NCBI GenBank assembly: GCA_019155205.2
Contig: JAHNZQ020000308.1
Location: 4,834,916-4,895,087, forward strand
Source of the DNA: Gracilaria vermiculophylla
Taxonomy: Eukaryota; Rhodophyta; Florideophyceae; Gracilariales; Gracilariaceae
Reading direction: 5' to 3'
Length of the DNA: 60,172 nt
Shown here: positions 8,456 through 18,557 of the stretch, piece by piece
How positions within the stretch are numbered: position 1 is the first letter of the stretch
How the letters are laid out: each line of letters opens with the position of its first letter
Translations under genes and position numbers: made by a program
Notes under the pieces: generated by a model
Told to the model about the DNA's origin: nothing
The model's input: the letters and a program-made list of their open reading frames with translations, nothing else
The model's database searches: none

Positions 8456-9607
8456 ATGCAGTCGCCGCCGTCCGTCGCCTTCGCGCAGCCGCTGCTGCTG
8501 CGCGCCGCCACCGCCGCGGCCGCCGCGGCCGCCGCGTGCCCGCGGCGCGCGCGCTCCGCCGCCCCCCGCGCGCGCCCCTCCTGCCGCGCCGACGCCCCCG
8601 ACCCGCCGCCGCCGCCGCCGCCGCCGCCGCCCGCCGCCGACCCCTCGCAGCGCGCGTCGCCCGGCGCCGTGCGCCAGCTGCTCGGCATTCGCGGCGGCTC
8701 CGCCACCACGGCCAAGTGGCGCATCCGCCTGCAGCTCATGAAGCCCGTCACATGGGTGCCGCTGCTGTGGGGCGTCACCTGCGGCGCCGCCGCCTCCGGC
8801 AACTTCACGTGGACACCCGAGCACGTCGCCCAGGCGCTCACCTGCATGGTGCTGGCCGGCCCGCTGCTCACCGGCTACACTCAGACCCTCAACGACTGGT
8901 GCGATCGAGACATCGACGCCATCAACGAGCCGCAGCGCCCCATTCCGTCCGGCGCCATCACCGAGCGCGAGGTCAAGACGCAGCTCGTCGCGCTGCTCGT
9001 CGCCGGCATCGCACTCAGCGCCGCCATCGATGTGTGGACCGCGCATGACTGGCCCGTCAACACCGCCCTCACCCTCTTTGGCTCCTTCATCGCCTACATT
9101 TACTCGGAGCCGCCCCTCAAGCTCAAGCAGAACGGCTGGCTCGGGTGCTACGCCCTGGGTGCCAGCTACATCAGCTTGCCTTGGTGGTGCGGCCACGCCG
9201 CCTTCGGCCAGTTGGACTGGAAGGTCATGGTGCTCACGCTGTTTTACTCGTTTGCGGGGCTCGGCATCGCCATCGTCAACGACTTTAAGAGCGTGGAGGG
9301 AGATCGCGCCACGGGCATGCAGAGCCTGCCGGTCATGTTTGGCATTGACACCGCCAAATGGATTTGCGCCGGTATGATTGACGTATTTCAACTGCTTGTG
9401 GCTGCCGTAATTTACGCCATCGGCGAGCATAAGTATGCTGCTGCCATTCTGGCATTGGTCATCCCGCAAGTGGTCTTCCAGTTTCAGTATCTGCTCAAGG
9501 ACCCCATCAAAAACGACGTCAAGTACCAGGCCGCCGCTCAGCCGTTTTTGGTCATTGGCATCCTTGTCACAGCCCTTGCTGTTGGACATCATGGGCCTCT
9601 GCTGTGA
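8456..9607 (+). CDS. chlG: Chlorophyll synthase (UbiA-type prenyltransferase)
   Basis: This enzyme attaches phytyl or geranylgeranyl diphosphate to chlorophyllide a, the last step of chlorophyll synthesis, in plastid membranes. From the ATG at 8456 the protein is 383 residues. The first 60 or so are an Ala/Arg/Pro-rich transit peptide with a Phe-containing start (MQSPPSVAFAQP) and a polyproline run. The catalytic part has both Asp-rich prenyl-diphosphate/Mg2+ motifs: NDWCDRDIDAINEPQRPIPS from residue 146 and NDFKSVEGDRATGMQSLPV from residue 275. It also has YIYSEPPLKLKQNGWLG and seven to nine hydrophobic helices, and ends at VGHHGPLL like other ChlG proteins. An in-frame ATG at 8396 would add 20 residues; I prefer 8456 because it sits in a gccgccATG context with a purine at -3. 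Intronless. Confidence 0.96.
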   Translation: MQSPPSVAFAQPLLLRAATAAAAAAAACPRRARSAAPRARPSCRADAPDPPPPPPPPPPAADPSQRASPGAVRQLLGIRGGSATTAKWRIRLQLMKPVTWVPLLWGVTCGAAASGNFTWTPEHVAQALTCMVLAGPLLTGYTQTLNDWCDRDIDAINEPQRPIPSGAITEREVKTQLVALLVAGIALSAAIDVWTAHDWPVNTALTLFGSFIAYIYSEPPLKLKQNGWLGCYALGASYISLPWWCGHAAFGQLDWKVMVLTLFYSFAGLGIAIVNDFKSVEGDRATGMQSLPVMFGIDTAKWICAGMIDVFQLLVAAVIYAIGEHKYAAAILALVIPQVVFQFQYLLKDPIKNDVKYQAAAQPFLVIGILVTALAVGHHGPLL

Positions 9608-10979
9608 GCGCTTAGTGCTTGAGCAATGTCTGCTGTTTGGTAAACGTGCAACCCGACCACCGTCTGTTATGCGTAAGCGAATGCTGTACACTGTCTGTGG
9701 GCCGCACACGTACGCCCCGTTCCACCGCTTGGTCCGGAATTTGCAGTGCTTGCGCAAATGTATGCATGAAATCACCCCAGCGGTTGTAAACACGAGTCAC
9801 CTCGCTTCTCGCCTCGCCTCATTAAAGCGTTTGCCTACCGTGCGCACTGTCGGCCATTGTGACCCATACCTGCTGTATCCACACCAGTGCCGACCCGACA
9901 CTCAAGTTCACATTATGGGTTAACAGGGCTGTGCATCCGTAAAGTAGCATCGCACTTTGTCGTCGCAGTGTCCGCCTTGTAAACGTAGACGTAACATGGA
10001 CGTTGCTTCACCGTCGGCAAATGATATCACTAGAAACAACTGTAAACGTGCCACATGCCGCGAGTGCAAAGTGTCTGCAAGTGCACACCAGCCCCAAGCA
10101 AGAGGTGCAGCGCTTCCGCACCCTTCATCCGCTTAAACCCTCGATGAATACCACCAATCAGTACGGTGTCAGCGTGGCACAAGCGTCAAAAGCGGCTGCC
10201 AGTGAAATCGTTCACCTCTGCTTGTTCTGCAGCTTTGCAAGTACCTCTCAAAGCGCGTCCTCCCAAACAGAAACCAAACGCTCCCACCAACTGCCCTCTT
10301 CCGCAGTGAAGGCTGTTTTGCTGTGTCACGCCCGAATGCAACTTGCGTTGCTCTTCGAGTGGTGCCTTACATGAATGAGGCGCGCGCCCGCGCGATGTGC
10401 ATGTACCTTATGTCGAGCGATTCCCCTTCCACGTAAGGCATTCGGACCCCAGCAAGCTGATCTCATCCAACCGAATGAGCTGCAACAAGTGTTTGTGAAT
10501 CCACTATTCTGTTGCTGTCTGGGCAGGGAGAGCCCATGTACCCTTCCAGATAAGTTGGTGGGTGCGCAAGACACCAGCACGCGGGGGCCAAAGGAAGTGA
10601 TGATAAAGTGCGGCCCTCCAGAATTACAGTTATCTCAGAGCAAAGTTTCGACTTCTCGCTCCAGAGCACACACCAGACCATCACTGACATAGCAATTGAG
10701 GCGCAGAGTAGAGGGGAGTAGCTGTGCAGAGACGTACGCAGTTTTCCTACGCTTGACGCTTCCGTAGTCATTAGAGGGCGGTTTAAATATTGTTTTTGTT
10801 CTACAATTCTTTCTTTACGTTCCTCTACGGACCTTGAACAGCTGAAAATGTGCAAAGCAAAAGAAGTGATGAGACATGAGATTGGAGTTTGTACAACAGT
10901 TGCGCACCCCCCACGACCAAAAATCACACCTCTTTCAACCTATCCGCTCCGTACTTTGCACTTCAGCAACAACCATATG
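9608..10979. other. Intergenic region between convergent chlG and the Slo channel gene
   Basis: This 1.4 kb holds the 3' ends of two convergent genes. Composition drops from very GC-rich to mixed here. Short open frames on both strands (for example 10003-10374 + and 10463-10927 -) show no recognisable domain. I see no RNA gene or repeat. Confidence 0.5.
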
Positions 10980-13900
10980 CTACCATTCATCAGGAAGCTG
11001 AACATTGGGCGACACTAAAACGTACACAGCATCACGGTCCGACACCAATGTGAATGCCTCAGGATTTGTATACACATACGGCAAAACATTGTCTCCGCCG
11101 GGCAGTTCTTTGTACATCGTCGTTCGTCTTGATGACGGACATGTGTACTTTCGGTGGGATCGACTCTCATGGCTTTCACCGCTCCAATCCGATGATTCAC
11201 CCTGTCCAGACACGACGCTTTCTGCCATTCGAAACAATTCTGGCGGGATGTGCGCGGCATCGTCCGCGATTCTGCCATCGTCACTTCTATTGTTAGTAGA
11301 GTGCATAAACCTAGAATCCATCGCATATCCGCCTTGCGTTCCTGTTGCTCCATATGCACTGTTGACCTGTCTCGCACCTGTACCCAATAACCCACTGCGT
11401 TCGGTGCCATCGTTTCGGTCTTCGCCATCCTCGCGAGGTGAAATACAATCATGGAGTCTAGTAATATCTGGAAATGATTCTTCATCTCCGCCACTAGGGA
11501 TGCCTTCAGATCCATGTAAACGCTCCAAGTTTTGTCTTGCAAAACTTCCAAATGAAGGAGTTCTACTGCTATACACTGAACTTGATTCGTATTCGGAATC
11601 AGATGCAAACTGTACACGGACATTTGCACTTCCTGAGCGATAAAGACCTAATGCTATCGCACCATATCCGATTAGAACTTCAAATACTTCCCGGTAAGTC
11701 CGTTCTCCGTCAGCGATCCACTTGGCAGGGATGCTCACGGTTCGAATCCAGCTTCGTTTGGGTTTCGTGTGTCTGCCGATTGTTGCCCCAAAAATTTTTC
11801 TCACCACCGCAATAAGGCCGGGCATGGCAAATTCTCGGATCAACAACGACATGTATGTTGATGAAATAACCATTTCCCCAGAGGCATATCTCTGTTTCTC
11901 GAATGATTCATCTCGGAAACCATGTCTTAACCCGTTCATTGCTCTTATCTTACCCTTTTCATCTCTAAGCGTTTGCGTGCCTCCAAGCCCATTGTTCGCC
12001 GATGGCCCTAATAAAATTCTGAAAGCAGAATCTCCAGCTAATGAAGGATTTTGCATCAATGCACCATCATCATCGACATGGGATCTTTGAAAGAGTCCAA
12101 ATGAGTTGACTGACGGTTCTCGCCCGCTGAAACTACTTTGAGACACTCCCGGAACAAAACCGCGATAACCCCCACTCTCTGTTGCAAAATTTCTGCCTCC
12201 CATGAATGACATCGACCTAGGCACGGGCCCACCTCCTGTTATTGCCCCGTAACTAAGAGTTCGGCTCGGAAATCGCTGAACAGAATCGCGCATGTTCCTG
12301 AAAGTGCCACCAAATCTTTCACCCCGTGTTTTCGACGAAGACCTACGGCGTAGTTTCTCCATGTTTGAGATTGTAACGGCGAGCTCCATGTTTTCTTCGG
12401 GTATTCTCCCCAAGACAGCACCACGGCGTCTCGGATGTGCAGGTGCTCTAAGAAGTTGCATAGATTCTTCGGCATCTAGCATGGTACACACAAATGTCTC
12501 AGAGTCTTCTCCCAGAAGGTAATCCAGAGTCATGACAGTGAAGATAGCCTTTGCATCCATATGATCTACATCATTCACATCTTCACAAGCAAGTATAATT
12601 ACTGCTTTTGCTTTTTCAAACTGTGCTCTCCTCAAAGTCCTCACACTGAGAGAATTTCCTTGGATAACGACCAAAGATGGCCGATGAGGCTCTGAATTAC
12701 CAGAATTTCTTTGATCTTTCTCTGTCGGAGATCGACGCCTGTCTGATTCTCGAGTGCCCTTGTTTGAAGCATACAATTCCAAATCTGCTTCTTCTTCCTC
12801 AGAGAGACGAGAGCAAATAGCCACCACTGGTGCTTTGCCTTTTGAGAAACTTCTTTCCACGTTAACCTGTTGCAAGAAGTAGCCCAAGTTTTGAAGGGCC
12901 ATCCGCCCAATCGTACACACCACAATGTGGCCAGTAAGTCTCATGGGCAGCTCTTGATCACCATGAAACATAACGACAGATTCTTTATTTTCGTCAGACC
13001 CCGCCCGACTTCGTGTTTTTGCATGTTGAGTTTTTCCAGGTTTTCGTTCTGTACCATGGCCCTGATTTTCAAAGGAAACGTGGTGTCCTTTAATTCGAGA
13101 TGATGAACGTCTTGGTGATTCTGTCGGTTCTTCGTCTCCTCCCATTGCTAGACTTCGACCGTCATTAAACGAACGAGCTGCGAAACGCGTGGGGGGAACT
13201 GCGCCCGTTTGCGCTGATGCGTTAAGATCTGCCAACCTTTTGAGTCTATGACCTTCAGAGGAACCGGCAACTTCAGACGTTGATGATGAATCGAACGCTC
13301 CAGGAACGAAGGTTTGCCTTGGCATCTCGTCATCCGTATCTTTTTGTACGGGTCGAGAATCCCTCTCAGACTCTAGGTTTTCATAATGCCCTGCTCCGAT
13401 AGCGGCATTTCTAGCAGTTTGGGACCCTCTCGACATAGAGGACAAGTGCTGTGTAGATCCAGTTCTGGTGATCACAAGTGGACGTCTTTCTTCGCCTTTG
13501 ATTTGCTCTGGAATAGACCCACTTGGCGCACCCCCTCTGCTTTGGTGAATAGCATTGATGAGCACAGGAATTGGATCCGATACCAGTTTTCTTTCCGGGG
13601 TCGTCATCGGAAGCTGTGTTTTGACGGCTGCAGAGGAGTTTGGAACGGCCTCAGAACGTACAGGCCCCGTAGATGTTCGTGCCTGTGATGGTACTTCAAA
13701 CGACCTGGGAATTCTTGTTTCAGGCCTTTCAGCTTTTTCTTTATGTCCGGATACACCCTTTCCAGACTGAGAGGGTGAGAATTCTTGAGTTTCTAAGTCA
13801 TCTTCGTTTTCTGAGTCATCAACATATTGATATTCAACTGTGAGATCTCCCGTTAGAATGGCTCCCGCGCGTTCACATCTGTTGTTCATCGGAATTCGAT

Positions 13901-15890
13901 CTTCGCTATCCAAAAATGGAACGTCAGTGCTAGCCGACGCCGTATCTGAAAACCGCTCAGTAACACAAGTGGCAATCGAGTCCATGACGGTATCAAGGTA
14001 TTTCGTAGAATGAAATGTAATTATCAAAGCAATGGAGTTCAAGTTGATAGTGGTTTCTGGTGTCACGGCTCTCCACTTTTTGTCCATAAACCGTTTTGTT
14101 GCCACCGGAATCACGCCGTAGTCGTACATGATAACAGCAATTTCTGAGAATATTCTGTTAGTGAGCTGCATGGGTAATTTGACGTACTCGAAACGGCATT
14201 CGGTCCCAAGCTTGTACTCCCAAGCCCATATTGGGTCTTCATCCTTCAACATCGGGGTCACGCGTAAGATTAAGTTTGCCAGCAGCGTAGACAGACCATT
14301 GCAAAAGACATTCTTCGCTAAAAGTGACATTTCAATTTCTTGCATGCAAATAGCCTCAGACTTCAAGTCTGAAGAGCCATCGTAAGAGGTCACAAGGAGT
14401 CCATCATCGTCATCATCTTCGTCCTCAAAGTCCCCCATACGAGGATTGGCCTCGTCAGCAAGTGCAGAAAACCCTCCCATATCTGATGATGATGGATCCA
14501 TCATCCGTGAACGAAGATTCAATCCAGATGCTCTAACTGCAATCTCTTCCGCTTCCTCATGCTCATCTACATGCTCCAATGCAAAAGTGATCTGCAACAT
14601 CGAGTCACGAAGAGCGCACATGGAATAAATCGGAAGATTCGGAGTGTAAGACCGAATAGTTAAAATACGCTTCAATGTCTCAGAATCCTCTGCATAGGGG
14701 TCTGGATTATGTTGGTTGTTGAGTATGAAAACAGCTTTCGACGTCTCCACCTGCGCCCTAATCAGGTCATCGCGCGTAACACACGATCCTTCAAGATATG
14801 TGACGTTGTCGCGATACTGAATGTTTGAAGTAAAAAAGTTAATCCACACGGTTTCGGACCAATTGGGCTGATCACAAATTATAACAAGCTTCGTCTTCGC
14901 ATTCCTATCGTCTCCGTAAAACTCAAGCACAAACGCCTTGAGATATTCCCACTTTACGTTACCGCATATAACACAATGATCAGTTCCCTCCGTCTTCACA
15001 AAAGAACCCAACCCTCTTCGCAAACCCGACACGACATCAACAACCTGGCCAATTTTTCGAGAAACAAGATATGCGCCAAACACAATGATGAAGATAATCC
15101 ATAGTCGGCCCAAAAGAGTAAACGGAACAAAATCACCATAGCCTACGGTAAAAATTGTAACAACAGTGAAATAGAACGAGTTTGCAAGAGTCAAGTCAAA
15201 TGTAGTGCCGATCAAAGTTTCCCATGGTTCTCCAAGTTGTTCGAAAAGTTGCAGTCCTGACGCAAAGACATAAATGAACACGACAAACTCGAGAGCCAAA
15301 CGCGTAAGCTGCCGATGAAATGGGGAACTCTTGACCATGAAGTAAATTTCAAGCGTGGGCTCTATCTGGAAATAGCGCGAAAGGATCACATAAGCCTGGA
15401 GGAAGGAAAAGTTGAGCCAGTCGGTACGTTTTGCCATAAGCAGAGAAGAGAGACTGAATACATCCATGATGACCTCAAATCCGAGAACAAAAGAAACCGG
15501 ACGCGTCGCGTAAACAAGCTTCCAAAAAATGTTGAAGAACAGAGTAACGGCGACACACTTCTGCAAGAAAAGGAGAGGCGGACTGATATACCCGGCATAC
15601 GTTGAATAGACGTACAAAATACATATAATGGTTGAGACGAACATTCGCAGCACGCCGAGCGCAAAGCCCCTACTGATTCTGCCGAAGAAAGTGCCTTCGA
15701 CTCTCGAGTAGGGGCCATCGAGCCGCCTCAGTATGCCAATAAATATAAGGTCAAACAAAGGTTGAATATGCAAAGGAATGGCATAGGAATATGAGAAGAT
15801 GGCCGCCAGTACAAAGAACGCAAAGTAAAAGTAACAGCCGCATTGAAGCAAGTGGGCAACGTCCGACCAAGGGGGTGGTGAGAAAGTCAT
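10980..15890 (-). CDS. Slo-type (BK/Slack-like) potassium channel with tandem RCK domains
   Basis: A 1,636-residue intronless protein. Several N-terminal membrane segments (residues 15-215) precede a pore with the selectivity filter TVGYGD at 248-253. RCK1 follows (about 287-430; HCVICGNVKWEYLKAFVLEF, YLEGSCVTRDDLIRAQVE). A long Ser/Asp/Glu-rich insertion leads to RCK2 (about 978-1145; GHIVVCTIGRMALQNLGYFL, VVIQGNSLSVRTLRRAQFEK). The Slo tail features are present: YASGEMVISSTYM (about 1335), VFEVLIGYGAIALGLYRSG (about 1400) and LPYVYTNPEAFTLVSDRDAV at the C-terminus. The S4 region (about 155-190) has only one or two Arg/Lys, and the acidic calcium bowl normally preceding the YASGE segment is missing; both resemble Slo2 (Slack) channels rather than BK. 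It should conduct K+, with gating by ligand binding to the RCK ring; the ligand is unknown. Codon use is far less GC-biased than in the genes at 1-9.6 kb. Confidence 0.92.
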   Translation of the reverse strand: MTFSPPPWSDVAHLLQCGCYFYFAFFVLAAIFSYSYAIPLHIQPLFDLIFIGILRRLDGPYSRVEGTFFGRISRGFALGVLRMFVSTIICILYVYSTYAGYISPPLLFLQKCVAVTLFFNIFWKLVYATRPVSFVLGFEVIMDVFSLSSLLMAKRTDWLNFSFLQAYVILSRYFQIEPTLEIYFMVKSSPFHRQLTRLALEFVVFIYVFASGLQLFEQLGEPWETLIGTTFDLTLANSFYFTVVTIFTVGYGDFVPFTLLGRLWIIFIIVFGAYLVSRKIGQVVDVVSGLRRGLGSFVKTEGTDHCVICGNVKWEYLKAFVLEFYGDDRNAKTKLVIICDQPNWSETVWINFFTSNIQYRDNVTYLEGSCVTRDDLIRAQVETSKAVFILNNQHNPDPYAEDSETLKRILTIRSYTPNLPIYSMCALRDSMLQITFALEHVDEHEEAEEIAVRASGLNLRSRMMDPSSSDMGGFSALADEANPRMGDFEDEDDDDDGLLVTSYDGSSDLKSEAICMQEIEMSLLAKNVFCNGLSTLLANLILRVTPMLKDEDPIWAWEYKLGTECRFEYVKLPMQLTNRIFSEIAVIMYDYGVIPVATKRFMDKKWRAVTPETTINLNSIALIITFHSTKYLDTVMDSIATCVTERFSDTASASTDVPFLDSEDRIPMNNRCERAGAILTGDLTVEYQYVDDSENEDDLETQEFSPSQSGKGVSGHKEKAERPETRIPRSFEVPSQARTSTGPVRSEAVPNSSAAVKTQLPMTTPERKLVSDPIPVLINAIHQSRGGAPSGSIPEQIKGEERRPLVITRTGSTQHLSSMSRGSQTARNAAIGAGHYENLESERDSRPVQKDTDDEMPRQTFVPGAFDSSSTSEVAGSSEGHRLKRLADLNASAQTGAVPPTRFAARSFNDGRSLAMGGDEEPTESPRRSSSRIKGHHVSFENQGHGTERKPGKTQHAKTRSRAGSDENKESVVMFHGDQELPMRLTGHIVVCTIGRMALQNLGYFLQQVNVERSFSKGKAPVVAICSRLSEEEEADLELYASNKGTRESDRRRSPTEKDQRNSGNSEPHRPSLVVIQGNSLSVRTLRRAQFEKAKAVIILACEDVNDVDHMDAKAIFTVMTLDYLLGEDSETFVCTMLDAEESMQLLRAPAHPRRRGAVLGRIPEENMELAVTISNMEKLRRRSSSKTRGERFGGTFRNMRDSVQRFPSRTLSYGAITGGGPVPRSMSFMGGRNFATESGGYRGFVPGVSQSSFSGREPSVNSFGLFQRSHVDDDGALMQNPSLAGDSAFRILLGPSANNGLGGTQTLRDEKGKIRAMNGLRHGFRDESFEKQRYASGEMVISSTYMSLLIREFAMPGLIAVVRKIFGATIGRHTKPKRSWIRTVSIPAKWIADGERTYREVFEVLIGYGAIALGLYRSGSANVRVQFASDSEYESSSVYSSRTPSFGSFARQNLERLHGSEGIPSGGDEESFPDITRLHDCISPREDGEDRNDGTERSGLLGTGARQVNSAYGATGTQGGYAMDSRFMHSTNNRSDDGRIADDAAHIPPELFRMAESVVSGQGESSDWSGESHESRSHRKYTCPSSRRTTMYKELPGGDNVLPYVYTNPEAFTLVSDRDAVYVLVSPNVQLPDEW

Positions 15891-16610
15891 GTAGAAAGTT
15901 AATTGAGCAAAACTGCTGGACTACCAAGTCGAAATCGCACTACAAACAAAGCGCCTACGGCAGCAGACGCTTGCAGACGCTGCGTGCGCCTGTGTTCTTC
16001 GCGCCAGAAGAGACGCACGCGCTGTTAAGAGCGGTCAGTCGCCCTCCAGACACGCTGCGGACTAGTTCACTGAAAAACAGCGTCGAACCCGTGCAGAAAA
16101 GCGATCCAAGCGACGACGAAAAACAGGCCGCGCGAAACACGGCGAAGGCAGCAGCCCTGCGCGTGCACGCTGGCGAGTGCGTGCGCAGGTGGTACCTCTC
16201 AGGCGGCGCCGAAATCGCGAGAAGCTACCGCAGCGTGGGCAACGTCGGTGCGAGCGGTCTGCTCTCTGATTGCTCACTGTCTGTTGACCCGCCCCCGCCC
16301 GCTGCCCTGCACGCAGTTTGACGCATTTTGGCACTTTTTGAGCGCGGGCACAGGAGCATGCCGCACGCGACTCGGCAGCCACAGAGTCAATGCGGTGCGC
16401 ATTGCCTTCTGACACGCCCCCTCCCCTCCGAGTCCTACGTTACCCCCGCCGCCTTGTGTGGCGCTTTCTCATGCTTACGGCACCGTCAGCCACCATTAGC
16501 TAACCACACTTCAACCCGCACCACTGGCCGGCTAGTCTCGAGTCTCCGCCTCTAAAGCAGACTTTTAGCCAGATACACCTTACTTGAGAGTGCTCTCTTC
16601 TGCCACTGCG
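15891..16610. other. Intergenic region upstream of the Slo gene
   Basis: About 720 bases that should include the promoter of the Slo gene on its left side and the 3' end of ALG11 on its right. Base composition is mixed, with no clear TATA box, no repeat and no convincing open frame. Confidence 0.45.
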
Positions 16611-17999
16611 CTACAGTCGGGAGTTCTCGTCGACCACCTGACTGAATCGCGCGCAGAATACCCTGTCTGAGAAGCGTGCGCAGCTCTTCATTCCTTCCTC
16701 TCGCACACGCGCTGCCAACCCATCGTCACCCATCACCTTCGCAACGGCCGCGGCGTACTCCTTCGCCGAACGCACCAAAAACCCGTTTCGACCGTTTTGC
16801 ACGATATCTTTTTCCACTCCCCCGCTTCGATGCGCAACAACCACTAGTCCGTAAGCCTGCAGCTCCACCACAGAGATGCCGAAATGCTCGTCCCGCATGC
16901 TGTGAACACCAATGCATGCGCGTTTCAACGTCCTTCTCAACTCTTCACTTGAGACATTAACTCTCACTGACACCGGCAGTGAATCTTTCTCGGCGCTTTG
17001 CAGCAGCTTTGCCGCTCGGAGGCGATCCTTCGCATTGCGAGCGCCTCCAATCATCACTAGCCTACACTTCAACTCCGGATATTCATCCCGGAGCACTTGC
17101 ATCATCTGCAACTGCAATTCATGATTCTTCTCGGCGCGAAACTGACCTAGAGACACGATCAAACCATTTTCGCGATCAGTATTACCGACACCCATGTCTA
17201 CGTTACAGGGGGGAAAGATGCGATGAATCTTTCCTTTCCATAAAGCCCGCAAGTGCGAAGCTGTCCAGCTCGAGTTGGCCACTTTGATGTCTACGAACCG
17301 TGCACTCAACCCATACAACCTTGCGAACAATCTGTAGTAGCCAACCTTCACAAATGTCTTCACGCGCGAAGAGGCGATGCTAGTATCATTATTAAATTGC
17401 TGTTTCCTTGAACGCACCACAGAGAGCATATCCGTTGAAATAGTAGGGTAATGCACATATGCCATTGTCTCTGCACCCAGCAGCTTGGGTATTATTAGGG
17501 CAAAGCTTTGGTTGGCAGTGTCAACAAGGAGCTCCACTGGTTGCTTCGCATACGCCTTTGCCCCCACACGCAGAGCACCAAAGGCCTGAAGCAACAATGT
17601 GAAACGAGTGTATCTCTCGCCATCAATGAGAGGAGCAAGCTCTGATATATCTACTGGTTCGAAATCAATCTCGGACAAGTCCAGGCCGAACTGCGAACGG
17701 ACTCGCTTACGAGATGCAGCGACTGCGTTGGAAACATTCACTCCGGCACGCTTCCACGCAGAATAGAGCACGATGTGACTGTGCGGCCACAAGTTCTTCA
17801 CCGCAAGTAAGGCGCACCAGAGAACACGCTCGCCACCACCACCGTCCAGACTGAGTGGATGAAGAAACCCGATTGAATGTGATCGGTGTCTAAACTTGAT
17901 AAGGTCCTTGCGTTTTCGACGAACATTCTTGCGAAAGCCTAGCAGTGCCAACAACAACAGAAGCACTGAATAACCAACCAAAGCGTAGTGGGAGACCAT
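16611..17999 (-). CDS. ALG11: GDP-Man:Man3GlcNAc2-PP-dolichol alpha-1,2-mannosyltransferase
   Basis: ALG11 adds the fourth and fifth mannoses to the lipid-linked oligosaccharide on the cytosolic face of the ER, for N-glycosylation. The ATG at 17999 gives 462 residues. One N-terminal membrane anchor (about 3-22) is followed by a basic stretch. Family features are HPLSLDGGGGERVLWCALLA (glycine-rich loop at 53-56), ETMAYVHYPTISTDMLS, IFPPCNVD, SLGQFRAEKNHELQLQMM and the retaining GT4 donor-site motif EHFGISVVE (E-x7-E). Everything expected for an active glycosyltransferase family 4 enzyme is in place. The frame is open for six codons upstream but with GTG, so the ATG preceding VSHYALVGY is chosen. 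It is intronless and reads in the same direction as the Slo gene, with 720 bases between them. Confidence 0.95.
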   Translation of the reverse strand: MVSHYALVGYSVLLLLLALLGFRKNVRRKRKDLIKFRHRSHSIGFLHPLSLDGGGGERVLWCALLAVKNLWPHSHIVLYSAWKRAGVNVSNAVAASRKRVRSQFGLDLSEIDFEPVDISELAPLIDGERYTRFTLLLQAFGALRVGAKAYAKQPVELLVDTANQSFALIIPKLLGAETMAYVHYPTISTDMLSVVRSRKQQFNNDTSIASSRVKTFVKVGYYRLFARLYGLSARFVDIKVANSSWTASHLRALWKGKIHRIFPPCNVDMGVGNTDRENGLIVSLGQFRAEKNHELQLQMMQVLRDEYPELKCRLVMIGGARNAKDRLRAAKLLQSAEKDSLPVSVRVNVSSEELRRTLKRACIGVHSMRDEHFGISVVELQAYGLVVVAHRSGGVEKDIVQNGRNGFLVRSAKEYAAAVAKVMGDDGLAARVREEGMKSCARFSDRVFCARFSQVVDENSRL

Positions 18000-18557
18000 A
18001 TGTGATGCTCCACTCACGAGCTCAACAGAGATGAGGGTACCACCGAAGAAAAGACAACTGAATATCAGGTAAAAGCAGCACTTCCGGGCTCAGCCAAGAC
18101 CACCGCTCACGTGCTGAAGAAAGAAGGACGTGACCACGTTCAGAATGTTTCCGCACACCAGCGTCGAAAATATGTACCAGAAATACAGCAGGTGGAAGCT
18201 AGTTTGTGTCGAGTGGCAGGATGCTACGACCCTGATAGAAGAGGGTGAACTGTGGACAGAATGGACAATGTAAGTTCGGAGGGAAGCTCCGATTACAACT
18301 GAAGCATATTGACGCCCCAGCCAGCCTTGCACGGCGCACAAGCACTCCAAATCGGGAAACACTATGCGTTCACTGTCGCGCGGAGGCACCCACCGTTAGA
18401 TCAAACGGCCTCGTCATCACCGCAGAGAGAGACAGCGCAGCGAGGACTGAACTCTGCTCAAATTGTGGGCTTCCATCCGGGCAAAACACAGTGCAGGGTA
18501 ATGCTACCCTTGGTGCTACTTAAATGTACAAAACTAAAAATAAAAAAAAAGCTTTGT
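18000..18557. other. Intergenic region between Rpt5 and ALG11
   Basis: Both neighbours read leftward, so this 560-base gap holds the Rpt5 3' end and the ALG11 promoter. An A-rich stretch at 18532-18550 lies just beyond the Rpt5 stop. A minus-strand frame at 18090-18389 ends in a hydrophobic segment (YFWYIFSTLVCGNIL), but its start is weak and I recognise no family. Confidence 0.45.

Noticed and set aside
8309..9793. 494-residue minus-strand open frame opposite chlorophyll synthase
   Set aside because: It is the antisense shadow of a GC-rich gene; the translation is Gly/Ala/Arg-rich with no domain.
11725..11740. B-box-like ggttcgaatcca
   Set aside because: It lies inside the Slo coding sequence, has no A box at the right distance and no tRNA fold.
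18090..18389. 99-residue minus-strand frame with a hydrophobic C-terminus
   Set aside because: Weak start, one hydrophobic segment only, no family recognised, and it lies in the ALG11 promoter interval. Kept only as a note.
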